The notes under the pieces are model-generated. The model was not told the DNA's origin. It made no database searches and saw only the letters and a list, made by a program, of their open reading frames with translations. 58,265 nucleotides of DNA from Clostridiales bacterium (GTDB taxonomy: Bacteria; Bacillota; Clostridia; Christensenellales; Aristaeellaceae), in contig SFHK01000015.1 in assembly GCA_004556395.1 (NCBI GenBank), positions 1 to 58,265 of the forward strand, read 5' to 3'. Made by a program: the position numbers and the translations under genes. Shown here one piece after another: positions 7,444 to 15,655 of the stretch. Numbering within the stretch: the stretch's first letter is position 1; each line of letters starts with the position of its first letter.

Positions 7444-8688
7444 ATGACAAGAAGGATGGTTTCTCGAAGACTGGCGCTGGTAATGGCGATTATGCTGTTG
7501 CTTTCGACCGTTTGTCAGGCCGGCTATGCGGAAGCTTCGAAGACAGAGGCGGCTTATCAGAAGGCAATCGGCAGTCTGAGCCTGTACATGCGCGATGTTT
7601 CCGCGGCGGAGGTTGAACTTGCGGCACTGTACGAGGAATTTGACGGCATGCATCACTATCGGATGAGCACGGAGTTTTCTCTGTATGTACAGATATTGCA
7701 ATACATTGAGGAAAACAATCTGAACGACGCGATGAGCTGGCTGAGCGTGCTCAAGTGCTATCCGGAATTTGACGAATACCTGAAGAAGGATGAGTTCAGC
7801 ACGGTGTATCCGGAGATTCGCAGTCTGAGCGAGATGGAAGCGTATATCAACGCGCGTCGGGAAGAAAAAGCTCAGAATTACAATGCCGCGGCTGAATCGT
7901 ATAAGCTTTGCCTGAAGTTTCTGGATGCGATGGATCGTTACAAAAGTCTGTACGTAGACTTGGACGGCATCGTGAAGCAGACGCTGGAGATGATCCGGGA
8001 CGGCAAATACGACGAAGCGCTGAAGAACGCGGAGTATCTGGTCGCCGCCGATCATGAAAGCGGACAGACGCTGTATGACATGATCAAGTCCAGAATGGAA
8101 GAGACAAAGCCGACTCTAACGCCTGTCGTTCCTGTTGCGACGCCCGAACCGACGAAAAAACCTACGACGAAGAAAACTACAAAGCCCAAAACGGAGACAA
8201 AGGCGCCTGTGACACAGCCACCCGTGACACAACCACCCGTAACGCAACCGCCTGTAACGCAGCCGCCCGTGACACAGCCGCCCGTGACGCAACCACCTGT
8301 AACGCAGCCGCCGGAGATATGGGAGTGGACGGCATGGTCGGATTGGTCTGATACGAAGCCGGCGGAGAAGGAAAATCGGGAGATTCAGTCGACGCAGGAG
8401 CAATACCCTATCTACGACGTTCAGTATAAATACAGCCGGTGGTATTACTACAACACCGCGTGGGAGAAATGGACGCATTCGTACACGCAATATACCGGCA
8501 GCAACTATAAGTCCGGCAGCGGCACGTGGCAGTCGAAGACAACCAGCGAGCCTCTCCCGAAGGTGACGCCGGTTGACGGACACCAGCAGTACAATGGCGG
8601 CTGGTGGAACGAACAGGTAGAAGAAGTCATCACCGGCTATCAGACGATTACATTCTATCGGTACAGGGACAAGATAAGAGTGCAGTAA
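7444..8688 (+). CDS. Secreted protein with helical domain, PVTQP repeat linker and Trp/Tyr-rich C-terminal domain
   Basis: This 414-residue protein starts with a Sec signal peptide (MVSRRLALVMAIMLLLSTVCQAGYA). A helical, TPR-like region follows to about residue 220. A threonine/proline/lysine linker then contains seven PVTQP units (about 255-289). The C-terminal domain is aromatic and begins WEWTAWSDWSDTKPA; such WS-W-S domains occur in Firmicute cell-surface proteins. The start has a GGAGG site. The linker suggests a wall-spanning or wall-binding protein. No sortase motif or membrane anchor is visible at the C-terminus. The exact function is unknown. Confidence 0.8.
   Translation: MTRRMVSRRLALVMAIMLLLSTVCQAGYAEASKTEAAYQKAIGSLSLYMRDVSAAEVELAALYEEFDGMHHYRMSTEFSLYVQILQYIEENNLNDAMSWLSVLKCYPEFDEYLKKDEFSTVYPEIRSLSEMEAYINARREEKAQNYNAAAESYKLCLKFLDAMDRYKSLYVDLDGIVKQTLEMIRDGKYDEALKNAEYLVAADHESGQTLYDMIKSRMEETKPTLTPVVPVATPEPTKKPTTKKTTKPKTETKAPVTQPPVTQPPVTQPPVTQPPVTQPPVTQPPVTQPPEIWEWTAWSDWSDTKPAEKENREIQSTQEQYPIYDVQYKYSRWYYYNTAWEKWTHSYTQYTGSNYKSGSGTWQSKTTSEPLPKVTPVDGHQQYNGGWWNEQVEEVITGYQTITFYRYRDKIRVQ
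8206..8310 (+). repeat. Seven tandem 15-bp units coding PVTQP
   Basis: Seven in-frame 15-bp copies show mostly synonymous third-base differences (gtg/gta, aca/acg, caa/cag). The protein repeat is therefore kept by selection while the DNA drifts. Copy number could vary between strains. Confidence 0.9.
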
Positions 8689-8698
8689 CAACGAAGGA

Positions 8699-8744
8699 AA
8701 TTCGTCCCGCCCGGCGACAAAAATTTACCGTGGCGGGGCGAATT
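8699..8744. repeat. Inverted repeat before the aromatic promoter
   Basis: AATTCGTCCCGCC and GGCGGGGCGAATT pair almost fully around a 20-base loop. No T-run follows. It may terminate or process the upstream transcript, or be a protein site. Confidence 0.45.
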
Positions 8745-8750
8745 CATGTA

Positions 8751-8779
8751 TTGACATCGCGCGCGGGCAGAATTATAAT
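8751..8779 (+). promoter_or_regulatory. Consensus promoter of the aromatic operon
   Basis: TTGACA (8751-8756), a 17-bp spacer and TATAAT (8774-8779) match the sigma-A consensus perfectly. Confidence 0.9.
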
Positions 8780-8818
8780 GAAGGAAATTGAAGGAAGGGA
8801 GCGAGTAGATTGATCGGC

Positions 8819-8869
8819 ATGAACAAGGTTGCGGCGTATTATTACTTTTACTTTATCGGCTTCCGATAA
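8819..8869 (+). CDS. Tyr/Phe-rich attenuation leader peptide
   Basis: The 16-codon frame reads MNKVAAYYYFYFIGFR and then TAA. Seven of its last ten residues are Tyr or Phe. An AAGGGAG ribosome binding site at about 8796 is better spaced for TTG 8810, which would add three residues (MIG) in the same frame. The gene sits between a consensus promoter and a strong terminator (8921-8959) in front of the first enzyme of aromatic biosynthesis. This is the standard layout of ribosome-mediated attenuation: stalling at the Tyr/Phe codons when those tRNAs are uncharged would prevent the terminator from forming. The regulatory role is inferred from this layout. Confidence 0.85.
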   Translation: MNKVAAYYYFYFIGFR

Positions 8870-8888
8870 GGTATGTTTTGCTGCAACC
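8827..8888 (+). promoter_or_regulatory. Leader hairpin (1:2) of the aromatic attenuator
   Basis: GGTTGCGGCG (8827-8836, inside the leader peptide gene) can pair with TGCTGCAACC (8879-8888). The second arm also contains CTGC and CCG, which can pair with GCAG and CGG of the terminator's left arm. It could therefore act as the antiterminator. The pairing was assigned by eye. Confidence 0.5.
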
Positions 8889-8920
8889 GAATGGCGATGA
8901 ATCGGGCCCGCTTCTCAATG

Positions 8921-8959
8921 AACGGCTTCGCAGTGAAACATCCTGCGAAGCCGTTTTTT
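8921..8959 (+). terminator. Attenuator terminator
   Basis: AACGGCTTCGCAG pairs perfectly with CTGCGAAGCCGTT (13 bp) across a 9-base loop, overlapping a T-run. It ends 24 bp before the DAHP synthase start codon. Confidence 0.9.
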
Positions 8960-8983
8960 CATTATTGAATGGAGGAATGACGG

Positions 8984-10003
8984 ATGATTATTCTGCTGAA
9001 GGAAAACGCGAACGCCAGACAGGTGGACAACCTGAAGAAATTTCTCACGAACCGCGGCTTTGACCTGCACATTTCCGAGGGCACGCAGCACACGCTGATC
9101 GGCCTGATCGGCGACACCTCGAAGCTGGACATCGACCTGATTTCCTCCTTGGACGTGGTGGAGTCCGTGCGGCGCATTCAGGAGCCGTACAAAAACGCCA
9201 ATCGCAAGTTCCACACGGCGGATACCGTGGTGGACGTGGGCGGCGCGAAGATCGGCGGCGGGCATTTCATGATGATCGCGGGGCCGTGCTCGGTGGAGAC
9301 GCACGACCAGATTCTCTCCGTCGCCGAGTCCGTGAAGGCGTCGGGCGCGAACATGCTGCGCGGCGGCGCGTTCAAGCCGCGCACGTCGCCCTACGCGTTC
9401 CAGGGGCTGCACGAGAAGGGCATCGAGCTTCTGCGCGAGGCCAAGAAGCAGACGGGGCTGCCCATCATCACGGAAATCATGGACATCAACCATCTGCCGC
9501 TGTTCGAGGACGTGGACGTGATTCAGGTGGGCGCGCGCAACATGCAGAACTTTGAGCTTCTGAAGGAGCTGGGGCAGACCCGCAAGCCTATTCTGCTCAA
9601 GCGCGGACTGGCGAACACGATTGAGGAGCTTCTGATGAGCGCCGAATACATCATGGCTGGCGGAAACGAGCAGGTCATTCTGTGCGAGCGCGGCATCCGC
9701 ACCTTCGAAACCGCCACGCGCAACACGCTCGATCTGTCCGCCGTGCCGGTGCTTCATAAGCTCACGCACCTGCCCGTGGTGGTGGATCCCAGCCACGGAA
9801 CCGGCGTGAACGATCTGGTGCATCCCATGGCGCTGGCGGCCGTGGCGGCGGGCGCGGACGGTCTGATCATTGAGGTGCACAACGACCCGCCGCACGCGCT
9901 GTGCGACGGCAAGCAGTCGCTGACGCCGGAGCAGTTCGACCATCTGGCCAAGGCGGTGCGCGGCATTCTTCCGTTCGCGGCGAAGGAGATGACGTGGGAA
10001 TGA
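8984..10003 (+). CDS. aroF: 3-deoxy-7-phosphoheptulonate (DAHP) synthase
   Basis: This enzyme condenses phosphoenolpyruvate and erythrose 4-phosphate, the first step to chorismate. The 339 residues comprise an N-terminal ferredoxin-like regulatory domain (about 1-70, MIILLKENANARQVDNL) and the barrel of the type I-beta class. Visible motifs include IAGPCSVE, RGGAFKPRTSPYAFQG, GARNMQNF, LLKRG, ILCERG and VVDPSHGTG. The N-terminal domain is typical of forms fed back by Tyr or Phe. A GGAGGAATGACGG site precedes the ATG. It is the first enzyme gene of the attenuated operon and overlaps tyrA. Confidence 0.96.
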   Translation: MIILLKENANARQVDNLKKFLTNRGFDLHISEGTQHTLIGLIGDTSKLDIDLISSLDVVESVRRIQEPYKNANRKFHTADTVVDVGGAKIGGGHFMMIAGPCSVETHDQILSVAESVKASGANMLRGGAFKPRTSPYAFQGLHEKGIELLREAKKQTGLPIITEIMDINHLPLFEDVDVIQVGARNMQNFELLKELGQTRKPILLKRGLANTIEELLMSAEYIMAGGNEQVILCERGIRTFETATRNTLDLSAVPVLHKLTHLPVVVDPSHGTGVNDLVHPMALAAVAAGADGLIIEVHNDPPHALCDGKQSLTPEQFDHLAKAVRGILPFAAKEMTWE

Positions 10004-10830
10004 ACGTTGGCATCGTGGGTCTCGGCCTGATTGGCGGCTCTCTGGCCAAAAGCATCAAAAAGCACAGCGAGCATACCGTGTGGGGATTTGACATCGATTC
10101 GGACGCCGTGACGCAGGCGCTGATGTGCGGCGCGATTGACGAAACGCTGACGGACGCGCTGCTTCCGCAGTGCGACGTGGTGCTGGTGGCGCTGTATCCG
10201 GGCGCGTGCGTGCGCTATATTGAGACGCACGCGGAAGCGTTCGCGCCGGGCGCGTGGGTGATCGACTGCGCGGGCGTGAAGCGCAGCGTGTACGGGCCGG
10301 TTTCGAAGATTGCCGAGGGGCGCGGTTGGACGTACATCGGCGGGCATCCGATGGCGGGGCGGGAGTATTCCGGCTTCCGTCACGCGACGGGAACGCTGTT
10401 TGAGCGCGCCAGCATGATTCTTACGCCCATGCCGGACGTGGACATTGAAACGCTGGAAGCCGCGAAGGCATTCTTTCTGGAAACCGGCTTCAAAACCGTG
10501 CGCATCACTACGCCGGAGGAGCACGACCGCATGATCTCGTACACCTCCCAGCTGGCGCACATCGTTTCCAGTGCATATATCAAAAATCCGTGCTCCGCGC
10601 AGCACAAGGATTTTTCCGCCGGCAGCTTTCAGGACATGACGCGCGTGGCGCGGCTGAACGAAACCATGTGGACGGAGCTGTTTCTGGACAACGCCGACCT
10701 GCTGGTGCCGTCCATCGACGATTTGATTCTGCGCCTGACCCAGTATCGTCACGCGCTGGCGGAGGAAGACGCCGACGAGCTGCGCGAGCTTCTGAAGGAA
10801 GGGCGCATCATGCGCGAGAACCTCGATTAA
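10000..10830 (+). CDS. tyrA: Prephenate dehydrogenase
   Basis: This enzyme oxidatively decarboxylates prephenate to 4-hydroxyphenylpyruvate, the Tyr branch. The 276 residues start with a Rossmann motif GIVGLGLIGGS. The catalytic region contains GGHPMAGREYSGF and the helical domain contains SYTSQLAHIVSSAY. ATG 10000 overlaps the stop of the DAHP synthase gene; an in-frame GTG at 9994 is also possible. There is no chorismate mutase domain and no C-terminal ACT domain, since the protein ends soon after the helical dimer domain. Control would therefore come mainly from transcription and the first enzyme. Confidence 0.93.
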   Translation: MNVGIVGLGLIGGSLAKSIKKHSEHTVWGFDIDSDAVTQALMCGAIDETLTDALLPQCDVVLVALYPGACVRYIETHAEAFAPGAWVIDCAGVKRSVYGPVSKIAEGRGWTYIGGHPMAGREYSGFRHATGTLFERASMILTPMPDVDIETLEAAKAFFLETGFKTVRITTPEEHDRMISYTSQLAHIVSSAYIKNPCSAQHKDFSAGSFQDMTRVARLNETMWTELFLDNADLLVPSIDDLILRLTQYRHALAEEDADELRELLKEGRIMRENLD

Positions 10831-10844
10831 AAAGGAGAAAGCCC

Positions 10845-11903
10845 ATGCAAACCGTACATATTGGCGTTTCCGCTCCCTACGACGTGCTGGTGGGGCCGGG
10901 TCTTTTGTCCGAATGCGGCGCGCGCATGCGCGAGGCGGTCGGGCTGTGCCGCGTCGCGATCGTGAGCGATTCCACGGTGGACGCGCTTTGCGGCGATCCG
11001 GTGGAGCGCAGCCTGCGGGATGCGGGGTACGACGCGCTGCGGTGCGTCTTTCCCGCCGGAGAACGGAACAAGACGCTCGCGACGCTCGGCGGCATTCTGG
11101 AATTTCTGGCGGAGAACCATCTGACGCGCGCGGACGTGGTCGTGGCGCTGGGCGGCGGCGTGACCGGCGATATGGCGGGCTTCGCGGCGGCGGTGTACAT
11201 GCGCGGCATTCGTTTTGTGCAGCTGCCCACCACGCTGCTGGCGGCGGTGGACGCTTCCGTGGGCGGGAAGACGGCGGTCGATCTGGCCGCGGGAAAGAAC
11301 CTCGCGGGCGCGTTTCATCAGCCGTCGCTGGTGCTGACGGACGTGGACGTGCTTCGCGCGCTGCCCCAAACGCTGCTTTCGGACGGCGCGGCGGAGATCA
11401 TCAAGCACGGCGTGCTCGCCGACGCGGAGCTGTTCGCGCGGATGTGCGAGCCGGACTGGACGCGCGAAATGGAGACGATCGTCGCGCGCAACGTCGCCAT
11501 CAAGTGCGACGTGGTGGTCGCGGACGAGCGCGAAAACGGCGCGCGGCAGCTTCTGAACCTCGGGCACACCTTCGGGCACGCCGTCGAGAAATGCTCCGGC
11601 TACGCGATGAGCCACGGGCAGAGCGTGGCCGTGGGCATGGTCATCGCCGCGGGCGCGGCGGGGAACGAGGACGTGTGCCGGGCGATTATCGCCGCCAATC
11701 GGAACTGCGGGCTGCCGGTGACGGCGCCCTATTCCGCGAAAACGCTCGCGGAGGCGGCGCTTTCGGACAAGAAGCGTCGGGGCGGTCTTGTGACGCTGGT
11801 GCTGCCCGAGCGCATCGGCAGGTGCCGGCTTGAAAAGGTGGAGGTTTCCCGGCTGGAGAAATATTTCCAGAAGGGAATTTCCATGGCGGAGGCGGTTTCA
11901 TGA
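10845..11903 (+). CDS. aroB: 3-dehydroquinate synthase
   Basis: This NAD- and metal-dependent enzyme converts DAHP to 3-dehydroquinate, the second step of the shikimate pathway. The 352 residues show ALGGGVTGDMAGFAAAVYMRG, QLPTTLLAAVDASVGGKTAVD and the metal ligands in DGAAEIIKHG and LNLGHTFGHAVE. ATG 10845 has an AAGGAG site and lies 14 bases after tyrA. Its length fits the family. It overlaps aroA by four bases. Confidence 0.96.
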   Translation: MQTVHIGVSAPYDVLVGPGLLSECGARMREAVGLCRVAIVSDSTVDALCGDPVERSLRDAGYDALRCVFPAGERNKTLATLGGILEFLAENHLTRADVVVALGGGVTGDMAGFAAAVYMRGIRFVQLPTTLLAAVDASVGGKTAVDLAAGKNLAGAFHQPSLVLTDVDVLRALPQTLLSDGAAEIIKHGVLADAELFARMCEPDWTREMETIVARNVAIKCDVVVADERENGARQLLNLGHTFGHAVEKCSGYAMSHGQSVAVGMVIAAGAAGNEDVCRAIIAANRNCGLPVTAPYSAKTLAEAALSDKKRRGGLVTLVLPERIGRCRLEKVEVSRLEKYFQKGISMAEAVS

Positions 11904-13264
11904 ATGCGGTGATTCATCCCGGGCTTTTGCGGGGCGGCGTGCGGGTACCGCCGTCCAAATCGGTGGCGCATCGCGTGCTGATTGCCGCGGCGCTGGCCGA
12001 CGCGCCGACGGAAATCGAGATTTCCGCGCTGAACGAGGACATTCTGGCGACGATCGGCTGCCTGCGCGCGCTGGGCGCGGAGATCGAGCGCACGGACGCG
12101 GGACTGCGCGTGTCTCCGATTCAGAGAACGAGCTGCGCGGAATCTGCGGGCGAGGATGAGATTCGCGTGGCTTCGGACGGAGAATCAGTTTGCGCGGAGT
12201 CGGCGGGCGAGGATGGACTGCGCGTGCTGAACTGCGGGGAAAGCGGTTCGACGCTGCGGTTCATGCTGCCCGTGGCGGCGGTGCTGGGCGCGGATTGCGT
12301 GTTTACCGGCGGCGGGCGGCTTCCGGAAAGGCCGAACCGCATCCTGACCGACGCGCTCAACGCGCACGGCGTATGCGCGGACAGGGAGCTTCTGCCGATT
12401 CGACTTTCGGGGCGGCTGACCGGCGGCACGTATGCCGTGGCCGGGAATGTGAGCTCGCAGTACATCACCGGGCTTCTGCTGGCGCTGCCGCTGTGCGCGG
12501 AGGACAGTGAAATCGTGCTCACGAAGGCGCTGGAATCGGCGTCGTATGTGGGCGTCACGCTCGAAACGCTGGCGGCGTTTGGCGTCCGTGTGCTGGAAAC
12601 GCCACGTGGGTGGCATGTGCCCGGCAGGCAGCGCTATAGAAGCCCCGGCCGCGTGCGCGTGGAGGGCGACTGGTCGGCGGCCGCGTTCTGGCTGACGGCG
12701 AACGCGCTTGGCGGCCGCGTGGAATGCGAGGGACTGAGCGCGGGCTCGGCGCAGGGCGACCGCGCGATTGCGCGAATGCTGAACGGGCTGGGCGGCGAAA
12801 TCGACGTGTCAGACACGCCCGATCTGGTGCCCGCGCTGGCCGTCGCGGCGGCGGCGCATCCGGGACGGACGCATATTACCGGCGCGGCGCGGCTGCGGGT
12901 GAAGGAGAGCGACCGTCTGCGTGCCGTGGCGGAGCTTCTGCGCGCGCTGGGCGGGCAGGTTGAGGAGCTTTCGGACGGCCTGATCATCGACGGCGGGCGG
13001 CCGTTTACCGGCGGAACGGTGAACGGCGTGAACGATCATCGCATCGTAATGGCCGCCGCCGTTGCCGCGACCGCCGCGCAGGGCGACGTGACCATCACGG
13101 ACGCGCAGGCCGTGGCGAAGTCCTATCCGGGCTTCTTTGAGGAATTCCGGCGGCTGGGCGCGCGCGGCGACATGACGATCACGGATGCGCAGGCCGTGGC
13201 GAAGTCCTACCCGGACTTCTTCGAGGAATTCCGGCGGCTTGGCGGGCGCTGCGACGCGGGCTGA
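11900..13264 (+). CDS. aroA: EPSP synthase with internal and C-terminal duplications
   Basis: This 3-phosphoshikimate 1-carboxyvinyltransferase has 454 residues. Motifs include PPSKSVAHR at the start, LNCGESGSTLRFML, GGGRLPERPN, SSQYITGLLLALP, the catalytic LRVKESDRL and VNDHRIVMA. Two oddities are visible. A 57-bp tandem duplication (12134-12190, repeated from 12191) adds the CAESAGED segment twice before the CGES loop. The normal C-terminus (TITDAQAVAKSYPGFFEEFRRLG) is then repeated in frame, adding about 25 residues. A third, out-of-frame DNA copy lies downstream at 13288-13397. The active-site residues look intact, so the enzyme may still work. The start overlaps aroB in an ATGA. Confidence 0.94.
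   Translation: MNAVIHPGLLRGGVRVPPSKSVAHRVLIAAALADAPTEIEISALNEDILATIGCLRALGAEIERTDAGLRVSPIQRTSCAESAGEDEIRVASDGESVCAESAGEDGLRVLNCGESGSTLRFMLPVAAVLGADCVFTGGGRLPERPNRILTDALNAHGVCADRELLPIRLSGRLTGGTYAVAGNVSSQYITGLLLALPLCAEDSEIVLTKALESASYVGVTLETLAAFGVRVLETPRGWHVPGRQRYRSPGRVRVEGDWSAAAFWLTANALGGRVECEGLSAGSAQGDRAIARMLNGLGGEIDVSDTPDLVPALAVAAAAHPGRTHITGAARLRVKESDRLRAVAELLRALGGQVEELSDGLIIDGGRPFTGGTVNGVNDHRIVMAAAVAATAAQGDVTITDAQAVAKSYPGFFEEFRRLGARGDMTITDAQAVAKSYPDFFEEFRRLGGRCDAG
12134..12247 (+). repeat. Tandem 57-bp duplication inside aroA
   Basis: Copies begin at 12134 and 12191 with tgcgcggaatctgcgggcg versus tgcgcggagtcggcgggcg. The second half of the unit has diverged more. Both copies are in frame. 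Confidence 0.6.
13051..13160 (+). repeat. aroA 3'-end repeat, copy A
   Basis: This 110-bp stretch covers the last conserved part of aroA. It recurs at 13288-13397 with a single visible difference (gttgcc versus attgcc). A shorter, more diverged copy lies at about 13169-13245. Confidence 0.9.
13169..13245 (+). repeat. aroA 3'-end repeat, copy B
   Basis: An in-frame second copy encodes MTITDAQAVAKSYPDFFEEFRRLGG. It differs from copies A and C at several mostly synonymous sites, so it is older, or A and C have been homogenised. Confidence 0.85.
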
Positions 13265-13287
13265 AGAACGGCATATCCGGAGGAATT

Positions 13288-13397
13288 GGCCGCCGCCATT
13301 GCCGCGACCGCCGCGCAGGGCGACGTGACCATCACGGACGCGCAGGCCGTGGCGAAGTCCTATCCGGGCTTCTTTGAGGAATTCCGGCGGCTGGGCG
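13288..13397 (+). pseudogene. aroA 3'-end repeat, copy C, outside the gene
   Basis: It repeats copy A at 109 of 110 positions, after the aroA stop codon and before the aroC ribosome binding site. It has no start codon and no translation role of its own. It is an orphan fragment of the aroA C-terminus and fills most of the aroA-aroC gap. Confidence 0.85.
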
Positions 13398-13428
13398 AAA
13401 CGACTCCGATGGCAGGGAGGACGGGAAA

Positions 13429-14505
13429 ATGTCAAATCTGATCGGCAACCGGTTTCGCGTGCTCGTGTTCGGGCAATCGCATGCGCCGTCGATCGGCGCG
13501 GTGATCGAGGGACTTCCCGCCGGGTTTGCGCCCGACTGGGACGCGGTTTCCGCGTTTATGGCGCGGCGCGCGCCGGGCGGCAGCGCGCTTTCCACGGCGC
13601 GGAGGGAGGCGGACGCGCCGGAGATTCTGTCCGGATTGAATGAACGTGGGGAAACCTGCGGCGCGCCGCTGGCCATGCGCATCGTGAACGGCGATGCGCG
13701 CTCGCGGGATTACGAAAAGCTGCGGGACGTGCCGCGCCCGGGGCATGCGGATTATCCCGCGGGCGTGAAGTTTGCCGGGCACAACGACATTCGCGGCGGC
13801 GGGCAGTTTTCGGGACGCCTGACCGCGCCATTGTGCTTCGCGGGCGCGCTGGCAATGCAGCTTCTGGCGCGGGAGGGCGTGCGCGTGCGCGCGCATATCG
13901 CGCAGATTGAAAATGTGTTCGACGCGCCGATGGACTTCGCGAAGCCAAATCTGGACGCGATTGCGGCCGAGGGGCTGCCGGTTGTGGATTCGGCGGCGGG
14001 CGCGCGGATGGAGAACGCGATTCTTCAGGCGAAAGCCGAGGGCGATTCCGTGGGCGGCGTGATCGAGTGCTTCACCGCGGGTCTTCCCGCCGGGCTGGGC
14101 GAGCCGATGTTCGACGGCGTGGAAAACCGGCTCGCGCGGGCGCTGTGGGGCATTCCCGCCGTGCGCGGCGTGGAATTCGGCGCGGGCTTCGCCGCGGCCG
14201 GGATGCGCGGCAGCGCGCACAACGACGCGTACCGCGTGGAGGACGGCCGCGTGGTCACACAGACCAATCGGCACGGAGGCATTCTGGGCGGCATTACGAC
14301 CGGCATGCCCATCATCGTGCGCGCGGCGATCAAGCCCACGCCGTCCATTGCGAAAACGCAGGAAAGCGTGTCCCTTTCCCGAAACGAAAATGAAACCCTG
14401 ACCGTGGACGGACGGCACGATCCATGCATCGTCCCGCGCGCCGTGCCCTGCGTGGAGGCGGTTGTGGCCATGGCGCTGTATGACCTTCTTTTGGAGAGGA
14501 GCTGA
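13429..14505 (+). CDS. aroC: Chorismate synthase
   Basis: This FMN-dependent enzyme performs the anti-elimination of phosphate from EPSP to give chorismate. The 358 residues show GQSHAPSIGAVIEGLPAG at the N-terminus, PRPGHADYPAGVKF, DIRGGGQFSGRLTAP, SVGGVIECFTAGLPAG, GGILGGITTGMPI and the C-terminal GRHDPCIVPRAVP. The length is normal. A GGGAGG site precedes ATG 13429. It sits between the aroA repeat fragment and pheA. Confidence 0.96.
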   Translation: MSNLIGNRFRVLVFGQSHAPSIGAVIEGLPAGFAPDWDAVSAFMARRAPGGSALSTARREADAPEILSGLNERGETCGAPLAMRIVNGDARSRDYEKLRDVPRPGHADYPAGVKFAGHNDIRGGGQFSGRLTAPLCFAGALAMQLLAREGVRVRAHIAQIENVFDAPMDFAKPNLDAIAAEGLPVVDSAAGARMENAILQAKAEGDSVGGVIECFTAGLPAGLGEPMFDGVENRLARALWGIPAVRGVEFGAGFAAAGMRGSAHNDAYRVEDGRVVTQTNRHGGILGGITTGMPIIVRAAIKPTPSIAKTQESVSLSRNENETLTVDGRHDPCIVPRAVPCVEAVVAMALYDLLLERS

Positions 14506-14510
14506 CGAAA

Positions 14511-15650
14511 ATGGAACTGAATTCGGTTCGCGAGCGCATCGACGCGATTGACAACGAGCTTACGCGCCTGTTCACCGAGCGCATGCAGACGGTGGCGGAG
14601 GTGGCGCGGGTGAAAAAAGCGACGGGCAAGGTCGTGCGCGACCCTGCCCGGGAGCGCGCCGTGGTAAACCGCGTGACCGCGCAGGCGGGCGACGCCTTCG
14701 CACCTTATGTGAAGAACCTGTACGGGCTGATTTTTGAACTGAGCCGCAACTATGAGTCCATGCTGATGGGCGAGCGTTCGCCGCTGGGCGACCGGATTGA
14801 GCAGGCCTGCCGCGAGGGCGAGGGCAAGCGTCTGCCGGGGCGCGCGCTGGTGGCCTGTCAGGGTACGGAGGGCGCGTACGCGCAGCAGGCGTGCGAAAAG
14901 CTGTTCGAATACCCGGACATTCTGTACTTCGACAGCTTTGACGGCGTGTTCAACGCGGTGGAAAAGGGCATGTGCGAATTTGGCGTGCTGCCCATCGAAA
15001 ACAGCACCGCGGGCTCCGTTACGCAGGTGTACGACCTGATGGAGAAGCATTCGTTCCACATCGTGGGCGCGCGCAGGCTGCGCATCGACCATCATCTGCT
15101 TCGCAAGCCCGGCGCGACGGGCCCGATTCGCAGGATTGTGTCCCACGAGCAGGCGCTTCGCCAGTGCAGCGAATTTCTGAGCGCGCATCCGGAGTATGAA
15201 GCGGTGGCGATGGCCAATACCGCCGTGGCGGCGCAGTTCGCGGCGGATTCCGAGCGCGACGACGTGGCGGTGATCGCCGCGAAAACGTGCGCGGAGCTGT
15301 ACAATCTGGAGGTCGTCGGCGAATCCATCAGCAATGTGCAGAGCAACTACACGCGCTTCATCTGCATTTCCCGCAGGCTGGAAATCTATCGCGGGGCGCG
15401 GAAAATCTCCATCATGTGCAACCTGCCTCACGAGGCGGGCTCGCTGAACTCGGTCATTTCCCGGCTGGCCATCGCGGGCATCAACCTGTGCAAGCTGGAA
15501 AGCCGGCCGATTCCCGGGCGCGATTTCGAATTCCGCTTCTTCTTTGATCTGGAAGCCGACCCGCGCGACCCGGAGGTTGTGCAGCTTTTGTGCGAGCTGG
15601 AACGCAAGAGCGAGCATTTTGTGTTCCTGGGCGCGTATGAGGAGCGCTGA
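14511..15650 (+). CDS. pheA: Bifunctional chorismate mutase / prephenate dehydratase (P-protein)
   Basis: This enzyme converts chorismate to prephenate and on to phenylpyruvate, the Phe branch. It has an AroQ-type chorismate mutase domain (about 1-90, VRERIDAIDNELTRLF), a dehydratase domain (about 110-290, GTEGAYAQQA, LPIENSTAGSV, SNYTRFICI) and a C-terminal ACT regulatory domain with the Phe-binding KLESRPIPG motif. The 379 residues match the family. It follows aroC by 5 bases and precedes aroE-aroK by 5. It is the only visible chorismate mutase in the window and so also supplies prephenate to TyrA. Confidence 0.96.
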   Translation: MELNSVRERIDAIDNELTRLFTERMQTVAEVARVKKATGKVVRDPARERAVVNRVTAQAGDAFAPYVKNLYGLIFELSRNYESMLMGERSPLGDRIEQACREGEGKRLPGRALVACQGTEGAYAQQACEKLFEYPDILYFDSFDGVFNAVEKGMCEFGVLPIENSTAGSVTQVYDLMEKHSFHIVGARRLRIDHHLLRKPGATGPIRRIVSHEQALRQCSEFLSAHPEYEAVAMANTAVAAQFAADSERDDVAVIAAKTCAELYNLEVVGESISNVQSNYTRFICISRRLEIYRGARKISIMCNLPHEAGSLNSVISRLAIAGINLCKLESRPIPGRDFEFRFFFDLEADPRDPEVVQLLCELERKSEHFVFLGAYEER

Positions 15651-15655
15651 CGGCT

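Noticed and set aside
8206..8310. Possible CRISPR or tandem-repeat array
   Set aside because: The 15-bp units are contiguous, have no spacers and encode PVTQP in frame within a secreted protein.
14025..15617. Long open frame (530 codons) on the minus strand opposite aroC and pheA
   Set aside because: Antisense shadow of GC-rich genes. The residues are Arg/His/Ala-rich with no family pattern, while the plus strand encodes intact aroC and pheA.
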